From positions 1-21,414 of the forward strand of contig DNYJ01000029.1 in assembly GCA_003505155.1 (NCBI GenBank): DNA of 21,414 nucleotides, given 5' to 3'. A program made the translations under genes and the position numbers. Shown in pieces: positions 16,614-21,414 of the stretch (the stretch's first letter is position 1; every line of letters starts with the position of its first letter). This stretch comes from Candidatus Uhrbacteria bacterium (lineage in GTDB: Bacteria; Patescibacteriota; Patescibacteriia; UBA9934; UBA10169). Under the pieces are notes generated by a model that was not told the DNA's origin, did no database searches, and was given only the letters and a program-made list of their open reading frames with translations.

Positions 16614-18395
16614 CTACCGTTTGAGCACCGCAAGATACGCCGAAGCTGGGATGTCAACGGAGCCTTTGCCGTGCGCCATCATTTTGGCTTTTCCTTTCTT
16701 CTGTTTTTCGAGGAGTTTGCGCTTGCGCGTTACGTCGCCGCCGTAGAGCTTTTCCGTCACATCCTTGCGAAGTGCCGAGATGCGTTCGGACGCGATAATT
16801 TTCCCGCCGATCACCGCTTGCAACTTAATGACGAACATCTGCTTCGGGATCGTGTCCTTCAATTTTTCGACGATCAGTTTGCCCGTGCGGTAAGCATCGT
16901 CCGCAAATACAAGAGACGACAGCGCTTCCACCGGTTCTTCCGCAACCTGAATATCTAAACGCACGATCGGCGCCTGCCGATATTCCAAAAACTCGTAGCT
17001 CATCGAAGCATATCCCGCCGTCGCGCCTTTCAGCTTGTCGTAAAAATCAATGACGACCGAGGAGAGCGGGAGCTCGAAGCGCAAAATCGTCCGATGCTCA
17101 TCGAGGTACTCCGTATTTTTATAGACGCCACGCTTGTCCATGCACAAAGACATGATGCCGCCGATATATTCGGCCGGTGTTACAAGATCAACCTTCACCC
17201 ACGGTTCCTCGGTGTACTCAATGTGCGTCAAATCCGGCAGATCGGCCGGGCTCTTCACGTCGAGGACTTCTCCACGCCGCGTCTTGGCGCGGTAATGCAC
17301 GGAAGGAACCGTCACGATGACGTCCATATCGAACTCGCGGCGCAGACGTTCCTGAATGATCTCCAAATGCAACATGCCGAGGAAGCCACATCGGAAACCG
17401 AACCCGAGCGCGGGTGAATGTTCCGGATCAAAAGACAGCGACGCGTCGGAAAGCCGGATACGCTCCATCGCCTCGCGCAGGGCACCGAAGTCGTTTCCCT
17501 CTTTGGGAAAAACGCCGGCATACACCATCGGTGTTACGAGTTTGTAGCCGGGCAGAGGTTCGATGCCCGAGGCTCTCGTTGTAATTGTGTCCCCCACACG
17601 GCAGTCTTCAATGGTCTTGAGGCCGGTCGCCACGTAGCCGATCTGACCGGTTTCAAGCTCGCTCGAGGCGTGGGCTTGGGGTTCCATCCATCCGATTTCA
17701 ATCAGCTCAAAGTTCGTCTTCGCCGCCGCCATGTGCAAAATGCCGGTCTTCTTAATCGTCCCATCCATCACCCGCACGTGAGCAACGACGCCTTTGTAGT
17801 CGTCATAAAAGGAATCGAAAATGAGGGCTCGTAAAGGCTTGCCGCTTTCTCCGCGCGGATGCGGAACACGCTCCACCACCGCGTCAAGAAGCGCCTGCAC
17901 GCCTTCGCCCGTCTTGCCAGAGACGTGAAGAATATCCTCCTCCTTACAGCCGACAAGATTGAGCAATTCTCGTGTTCGACGAGGAATGTCGGCGTTGGGA
18001 AGATCAATCTTGTTGAGCACAGGAATGATCTCGAGATTCTGATCAAGCGCAAGATAGAGATTTGCGATCGTCTGCGCCTGCACGCCCTGCGTCGCGTCCA
18101 CGAGAAGGATCGCTCCCTCGACGGCCGCAAGCGATCGAGAAACTTCATAATTGAAATCCACGTGCCCGGGCGTATCAATGAGGTTCAGCGTGTAGCTCTT
18201 ATAGCTCATCCGAACGGGCGTGAGCTTGATCGTGATCCCCTTCTCCCGTTCCAGATCCATCGAGTCGAGCATTTGCTCCTTCATCTTGCGTTTCTCCACC
18301 GTCCCTGTCATTTCAAGCATCCTGTCGGATAGTGTTGACTTGCCGTGATCAATGTGAGCGATGATACAAAAATTTCTGATGTGAGATTGATCCAT
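16614..18395 (-). CDS. lepA: Elongation factor 4 (LepA)
   Basis: LepA is a translational GTPase that acts on stalled ribosomes or in initiation/assembly. The GTPase motifs are clear: AHIDHGKST (13-21), DTPGH (74-78) and NKID (128-131). The C-terminal family-specific domain ends AKMMAHGKGSVDIPASAYLAVLKR, of which the segment up to SVDIP is diagnostic. The 593-residue length is normal. It starts two bases after the mnmA stop, so the two are cotranscribed. No inserted palindromes are seen in this gene, unlike its neighbour. Confidence 0.98.
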   Translation of the reverse strand: MDQSHIRNFCIIAHIDHGKSTLSDRMLEMTGTVEKRKMKEQMLDSMDLEREKGITIKLTPVRMSYKSYTLNLIDTPGHVDFNYEVSRSLAAVEGAILLVDATQGVQAQTIANLYLALDQNLEIIPVLNKIDLPNADIPRRTRELLNLVGCKEEDILHVSGKTGEGVQALLDAVVERVPHPRGESGKPLRALIFDSFYDDYKGVVAHVRVMDGTIKKTGILHMAAAKTNFELIEIGWMEPQAHASSELETGQIGYVATGLKTIEDCRVGDTITTRASGIEPLPGYKLVTPMVYAGVFPKEGNDFGALREAMERIRLSDASLSFDPEHSPALGFGFRCGFLGMLHLEIIQERLRREFDMDVIVTVPSVHYRAKTRRGEVLDVKSPADLPDLTHIEYTEEPWVKVDLVTPAEYIGGIMSLCMDKRGVYKNTEYLDEHRTILRFELPLSSVVIDFYDKLKGATAGYASMSYEFLEYRQAPIVRLDIQVAEEPVEALSSLVFADDAYRTGKLIVEKLKDTIPKQMFVIKLQAVIGGKIIASERISALRKDVTEKLYGGDVTRKRKLLEKQKKGKAKMMAHGKGSVDIPASAYLAVLKR

Positions 18396-18397
18396 AG

Positions 18398-19696
18398 CTA
18401 CTCGATTATACCACCACCAAGCACGATCCCTCCTTCTGAATATAAAACCACCGACTGTCCGTGCGTTACCGCGCGCTGGTGTTCATCGAAGACGACATGA
18501 ATCCTTCTGTCCTCAAGAATCTCCACTTGAGCCTTCTGCAGATCCTGCCGATAACGAATCCTCGCTAAACAAGGAAACCTCTCCGGCACAGCCTTGCTTG
18601 GAACCTCCAGAGGACTTGAAGCCGTTGCCGTCAAATTTTGAGAGCGTAAGCGGTTCAAAATTTCGGCGGTAACGGCCACTCCACCCAAAGCCTGAAGACC
18701 AATGAGCCAATTCACATCTTTCGCCGTAAGTTCATTCGAGAATAGCGCCGGATCGACTTCCGTGCCGACGACAAGCGTGTTCGTCTCCGCTTCTTTGTGC
18801 ACCACATAATACGGCGGGCCTCCGCCGATCGCACCGATCCCGTGCCGCTGGCCGATCGTGAAAAACGCCAACCCCTCGTGCTCCCCAACCTTCCTCCCAT
18901 CCGTCGTCATGACCGGCCCTGGCTTCACAGGAATCTTCATCTTCAAAAACTCGACGATGTCCACCTCGCCCACAAAGCAAATTCCCACGCTGTCCTTCTT
19001 TTCCGCGACGGAAAGCTCCTGAGCCCGTGCAATCTCTCTCACCTCTGGCTTGGTCAAATCGCCCAGCGGAAAGATCACCCGACCAAGAACCTCTCTCGAC
19101 ATCGCCCAGAGAAAGTAAGTCTGATCTTTGTTGGTGTCTTTGGGAATGGTGAGTAAGGGAAACCCGTCTCTACGCGTTGGTACACATTCGTCCGGTTCCA
19201 GAGATTGTTTGCGATCGGGGTCAAATTTTGAGAGCCCCGCCCGACCGAATGGCTTCGGCCGTTCGGGCAGGCTGCGGTTCAAAATTTCGGCCACGATCGC
19301 CCCGTCAGATCCAGACGCAACCGTTTTCGCATAATGCCCTGTCGCCACAAACTCACATCCAAGCTCATCGGCGGTGCGAACGAAAAGATCAAACTTCACA
19401 TGCTTGTTGCAAAGCACGTCCGGATTAGGCGTCCTGCCTGCGGCGTACTCTTCGAACAAATTTTTTACCACTTTCTCCCGATACTGCGCCTCGAAATCTA
19501 GTGTATGAAACTCAATCCCTAACTTCGCCGCCACCCGCATGGCATCCCGACGATCTTCCCGCCACTGGCAATCCGACCAGTTTTTCATGAATGCCCCCAC
19601 GACCTCGTACCCTGCCTGGAGCAACAAAACCCCAGAAACAGACGAATCCACCCCGCCCGACATCCCAAGAAGCACTTTTTTCTTATGAGCTAACAT
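18398..19696 (-). CDS. mnmA: tRNA-specific 2-thiouridylase MnmA with two repeat-encoded insertions
   Basis: MnmA puts sulfur on U34 of tRNAs for Lys, Glu and Gln. From ATG 19696 it has 432 residues, against about 350-370 usually. The PP-loop is SGGVDSS (13-19), the nucleophile Cys96 is in NPDVLCNKHVKF and the partner Cys240 is in DSVGICFVGE; RIRYRQ is in the C-terminal domain. Excess length lies in two loops where palindromic elements are read in frame: residues about 133-162 (after ATGHYAK, 19210-19299) and about 341-359 (before the RIRYRQ segment, 18621-18676). Both yield AEILNR. All catalytic residues are kept, so the enzyme is probably functional. A GTG-started frame reaching 19741 is not preferred. 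lepA follows by two bases. Confidence 0.97.
   Translation of the reverse strand: MLAHKKKVLLGMSGGVDSSVSGVLLLQAGYEVVGAFMKNWSDCQWREDRRDAMRVAAKLGIEFHTLDFEAQYREKVVKNLFEEYAAGRTPNPDVLCNKHVKFDLFVRTADELGCEFVATGHYAKTVASGSDGAIVAEILNRSLPERPKPFGRAGLSKFDPDRKQSLEPDECVPTRRDGFPLLTIPKDTNKDQTYFLWAMSREVLGRVIFPLGDLTKPEVREIARAQELSVAEKKDSVGICFVGEVDIVEFLKMKIPVKPGPVMTTDGRKVGEHEGLAFFTIGQRHGIGAIGGGPPYYVVHKEAETNTLVVGTEVDPALFSNELTAKDVNWLIGLQALGGVAVTAEILNRLRSQNLTATASSPLEVPSKAVPERFPCLARIRYRQDLQKAQVEILEDRRIHVVFDEHQRAVTHGQSVVLYSEGGIVLGGGIIE
18621..18676. repeat. AAATTTTGA-type palindromic element inside mnmA, second insertion
   Basis: The outer arms are GCCGTTGCC (18621-18629) and GGTAACGGC (18668-18676), with one G-T pair; the inner sequences are TCAAATTTTGAGAG and CGGTTCAAAATTTCGGC. 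It is translated in the mnmA frame as TAEILNRLRSQNLTATA. Its inner part is the same as at 8261-8314, while the outer arms differ. Confidence 0.88.
19210..19299. repeat. AAATTTTGA-type palindromic element inside mnmA, first insertion (expanded loop)
   Basis: The outer arms are GCGATCG (19210-19216) and CGATCGC (19293-19299), and the conserved inner half-sites are TCAAATTTTGAGAG and CGGTTCAAAATTTCGGC. The loop has a further palindromic segment (GCCCGACCGAATGG then CCGTTCGGGC), akin to one at 20265-20294, so one repeat sits inside another. The translation gives AEILNRSLPERPKPFGRAG and continues LSKFDPD. Confidence 0.88.
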
Positions 19697-19750
19697 GCAC
19701 GGCAGACTATCAAAAATGGCTAAAAGTAGCAATATTTTCACGCCTCCATC

Positions 19751-19779
19751 TTGACAAGAGCTTCAAAAAGTGGTATCTT
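19751..19779 (+). promoter_or_regulatory. Strong sigma70-like promoter facing the right-hand non-coding region
   Basis: TTGACA (19751-19756), a spacer of exactly 17 bases, and TATCTT (19774-19779). The -35 is a perfect consensus and the -10 matches four of six. It points away from mnmA into a region with no convincing gene, giving a predicted start near 19786. Confidence 0.6.
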
Positions 19780-19785
19780 CCCGCG

Positions 19786-19915
19786 TCACAGTCGTGACAT
19801 GCCGACGTTTCAATCGGGTTCGAAGACGAGTGAAACGTCGTTTCAAAAATTAATGAGGATAGAGAGCGCCCCGCCTGGCGTACAGGCTTAAGAAACGCCG
19901 TTTCTTGAGCATTAG
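19786..19915 (+). ncRNA. Candidate structured non-coding RNA
   Basis: Directly after the promoter-like sequence, CGACGTTTCA (19803-19812) pairs perfectly with TGAAACGTCG (19831-19840). Further on, GCTTAAGAAAC (19886-19896) pairs with GTTTCTTGAGC (19900-19910) around a three-base loop, with one G-U pair. Two palindromic 13-mers of the form GAAACG-N-CGTTTC occur (19832-19844, 19892-19904). The 3' end is arbitrary, as no clear U-run follows. No known RNA family is recognised. A 30-codon frame starting at ATG 19799 is the alternative reading. Confidence 0.35.
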
Positions 19916-19958
19916 GATCTCTTTATCCAATTCTCAAGACACGGTGTTTTATTTCGGC

Positions 19959-19992
19959 ATCCGCGATATCCGTTTTCGATCCGCGATATCCG
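19959..19992. repeat. Two 14-base direct repeats at 20-base spacing
   Basis: ATCCGCGATATCCG occurs at 19959-19972 and again at 19979-19992. Each copy contains the palindrome GATATC. The 20-base period is close to two helical turns, as in a tandem protein-binding site, but a chance duplication is possible. Confidence 0.6.
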
Positions 19993-20012
19993 CGTCTCAC
20001 GTTGCCGGCGCC

Positions 20013-20169
20013 GTTATGAGGAGGAAACCCCGCAGTTAACTTCTGATTGAAGAAGACTGCGGATGGATCGCAAGCGATCGTTCCGAGCTCCGGCTCGCAA
20101 CTTTCACACACCCGCGATCCACGTGAGCACACCCGGGTTCGCCCAGGTCACTGCCCACCCCCTCATAAC
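20013..20169. other. Hairpin cluster closed by a long-range inverted repeat
   Basis: GTTATGAGG (20013-20021) is perfectly inverted as CCTCATAAC (20161-20169). Between them are a hairpin of seven plus five base pairs with a three-base bulge (20030-20062: CCGCAGT with ACTGCGG, CTTCT with AGAAG), GATCG-CAAG-CGATC (20066-20079) and CGAGC-TCCG-GCTCG (20084-20097). No gene is supported. It may be a structured RNA or a composite repeat. Confidence 0.45.
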
Positions 20170-20185
20170 CGCGTCGGGAACGATC

Positions 20186-20298
20186 TGTCATCCCGCTTGT
20201 CAGCCTCTGGCGGAAGCCTGTCCATGAATCTTCGTTGTTTGTCATCCCGAGCCTGTCGAGGCCTGCCCGACTGAATGACATCAGTTGTTCGGGCGAGG
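20186..20298. repeat. Interspersed repeat cluster
   Basis: TGTCATCCCG occurs at 20186-20195 and 20240-20249. A palindrome from GCCCGA (20265-20270) to TCGGGC (20289-20294) follows, related to the loop of the element at 19210-19299. Frames reading through translate into Arg/Pro-rich peptides typical of repeats, so I call it non-coding. Confidence 0.6.
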
Positions 20299-20301
20299 AT
20301 C

Positions 20302-20375
20302 TTCACCTTGAAGGTCGCTTCCGCAGGACCGAGATCCATCTCGTTCCCGCCTGGCCATCCGGTCAGGTTCTCCCC
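20302..20375 (+). repeat. 74-base repeat upstream of the coiled-coil gene, copy 1
   Basis: It recurs at 21227-21299 in the same orientation with about nine of ten bases identical; the last 35 bases are the most conserved and end GGTCAGGTTCTCCCC. It contains a small hairpin, CGAGAT-CC-ATCTCG. It ends 91 bases before the ATG of the downstream gene. Confidence 0.8.
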
Positions 20376-20383
20376 AGTCCTGA

Positions 20384-20413
20384 GACGAACGAGGGCTTTG
20401 CCCGAAGTTCGTC
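20384..20413. repeat. Nested hairpin, relative of the repeat at 1274
   Basis: GACGAAC (20384-20390) pairs with GTTCGTC (20407-20413), enclosing GGGC-TTT-GCCC. On the minus strand the flanks read CCCTTCGAC and CTCAGGAC, the same ends as CCCTTCGACAAGCTCAGGAC at 1274-1293, with the hairpin in place of AAG. No other feature lies between here and the gene at 20467. Confidence 0.65.
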
Positions 20414-20466
20414 GAAGGGCCCCACCCCGTGATGCTCGGCCTCGGCCGCATCGCATGGAGAGCAGC

Positions 20467-21069
20467 ATGTTCCGCATCATCAATCGTAACCGCGGTTACT
20501 TCCTCATCCTCCTGATCAGCATGATCCTGGCGTTCGTCAAGATCTGCCAGATCAACAACCGTAGCAAGGCCGAGGCCGAGATCGGCGCCCTCGAACTCAA
20601 GGAGGAGATGGAGAAGAGGCTCCTCGAGATCAAGAAGCTCGAGATCGAGAAGCTCGACCTCAAGATCTGGAGCCTCGAAGTGAGGACCCAGGTGCACAAC
20701 ATCCGAATCATGCTCCTCGCCCGCACCCCGCTCGAGACGTACCGATCCGAGCAAATGCGGCGCGAGCTGGACAAGCTCGCGGAGATCGTCCGCGAGATGG
20801 CCTCCATCTACCGCGACCCCCTCGAGTTTCCCTGCGCCAGCGAACTGGGGGGACTCTGGGACGACACCCAGATCCTGATCGCATGGCAGGAGGGGAAGCA
20901 GTCGCACAACTGGGAGACCGATGTATGGGAGGAGGTCTCCGAGGAGGAGATCATCCCCGGGTTCGTCCGAGGGCTAGACTCCGTCCTCTTCTGGATGGAC
21001 AAGATGCCGGAGTGCATCAACCATCTGGGCCATCCATACAGCCTCCCCTACCCCTACCCCAACCCCTAG
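20467..21069 (+). CDS. Membrane-anchored coiled-coil protein of unknown function
   Basis: I do not recognise a family. ATG 20467 is chosen because GGAG lies six bases upstream and MFRIINRNRGYFLILLISM follows; an ATG four codons earlier is possible. The 200-residue protein has a basic N terminus, one membrane helix (about 9-28), then a heptad-like charged coiled coil (about 34-70, Leu/Ile with Glu/Lys), a second helical segment (EQMRRELDKLAEIVREMASI), an acidic C-terminal domain with several Trp, and a Pro/Tyr-rich end (YSLPYPYPNP). Codons end almost always in G or C, unlike most genes to the left, so it differs in base use. It is isolated on the plus strand between two copies of a 74-base repeat. 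Confidence 0.75.
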   Translation: MFRIINRNRGYFLILLISMILAFVKICQINNRSKAEAEIGALELKEEMEKRLLEIKKLEIEKLDLKIWSLEVRTQVHNIRIMLLARTPLETYRSEQMRRELDKLAEIVREMASIYRDPLEFPCASELGGLWDDTQILIAWQEGKQSHNWETDVWEEVSEEEIIPGFVRGLDSVLFWMDKMPECINHLGHPYSLPYPYPNP

Positions 21070-21226
21070 CTCCTCGCCCAGCGAGTCGAGCCCAAACGCG
21101 ACCTGTGCCGCGCCCTTGCCCCATACCGACGACAACGTCTGGTATGCGGGTCGCACAGGAACCTTCCCAACGCACATGAACAAATTTCGTGTTCGATGGA
21201 AAGGCTCCCGAGCCTGCCAAGACATT

Positions 21227-21299
21227 TTCACCTCGAAGATGCCTCCGCAGGACCGAGATGCCTCTCGTTCCCGCCTGGCCATCCGGTCAGGTTCTCCCC
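21227..21299 (+). repeat. 74-base repeat upstream of the right-edge gene, copy 2
   Basis: Direct copy of 20302-20375 with a few substitutions and a one-base deletion. The small hairpin is kept as CGAGA-TGCC-TCTCG. It ends 67 bases before the next start codon. A further hairpin, TGAATCCG (21326-21333) with CGGGTTCA (21343-21350), lies between it and the gene. The 297-base gap 21070-21366 holds no other feature I can support. Confidence 0.8.
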
Positions 21300-21366
21300 C
21301 GTTCCGCCCCCCCCCTCGATCTGGGTGAATCCGATTTAAATCCGGGTTCATCCTTCAGGAGCCACC

Positions 21367-21414
21367 ATGGCCAACGCCCCCGCCCGCACCCCCTCCACCT
21401 CCACCTCCACCTCC
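21367..21414 (+). CDS. Start of a gene running off the right edge
   Basis: ATG at 21367 has AGGAG five bases upstream (AGGAGCCACCATGG), a good Shine-Dalgarno. Sixteen codons are visible, giving MANAPARTPSTSTSTS, an Ala/Pro start followed by a Thr-Ser repeat encoded by tandem TCCACC. The codons are GC-rich like those of the preceding gene. Nothing can be said about function. Confidence 0.6.
   Translation, partial: MANAPARTPSTSTSTS

Noticed and set aside
19813..19825. GGGTTCGAA, a T-loop-like string suggesting a tRNA
   Set aside because: It lies in the loop of a different hairpin, and no acceptor, D or anticodon stem can be drawn around it.
20011..20065. Resemblance to 5S rRNA (GTTATG, GAGGAAAC, AGTTAA)
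   Set aside because: The characteristic CCATTCCGAAC segment and the closing stem of 5S rRNA are missing, so I regard the match as chance.
20163..20483. 106-codon minus-strand frame in the repeat cluster
   Set aside because: Its product is Arg/Pro-rich repeat translation (VIQSGRPRQARDDKQ) and covers three different repeat units; no start context.
20974..21351. 125-codon minus-strand frame at the right end
   Set aside because: Antisense to the end of a better-supported gene and through the 74-base repeat; composition of translated repeats.

Overview
The window looks like a chromosomal segment from a Patescibacteria (Candidate Phyla Radiation) bacterium, probably of the Parcubacteria side. That is inferred from the gene set: compact GatC-GatA, LigA, a small type IV pilus cluster (PilM, response-regulator-like protein, pseudopilin, PilD), RecJ, LepA and MnmA packed on one strand with 2-30 base gaps or ATGA overlaps, plus short unrecognised proteins. 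Exact lineage cannot be fixed by eye. No rRNA, tRNA or CRISPR array was recognised.

Layout. Left edge (1-3788): a Fic-family enzyme gene with its own promoter on the minus strand, a repeat-rich gap, an M23 peptidase gene on the plus strand, a bidirectional terminator, then lgt and a DsbA-like thioredoxin gene on the minus strand. Next (3801-4636) is a REP-associated tyrosine transposase bounded by two identical 57-base palindromic elements. From 19696 leftward to 4635 almost everything is one minus-strand block: mnmA, lepA, a cassette of two small proteins plus a caspase-like/CHAT-like protease, a 33-residue membrane peptide, recJ, rnhA, pilM, a receiver-domain protein, a pseudopilin, pilD, ligA, gatC, gatA, a peptidase E homologue, a NUDIX hydrolase and a membrane protein with a HEPN-like motif. 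The right end (19700-21414) is plus-strand: a strong promoter-like sequence ahead of a structured non-coding stretch, dense repeats, a GC-rich coiled-coil membrane protein and the start of another gene.

Functionally the minus-strand block mixes translation (GatCA, MnmA, LepA), DNA repair (LigA, RecJ, RNase H) and pilus assembly, as small CPR genomes often do. The most unusual layer is the repeats. At least three families of palindromic elements are scattered through the block. One family has a conserved core but exchanged palindromic arms and accompanies the transposase. A second is inserted in frame twice in mnmA and once between genes. A third adds a tail to GatC and a loop to GatA. The best candidate for an undescribed protein system is the three-gene caspase-like cassette at 15516-16568, which has its own extended -10 promoter.
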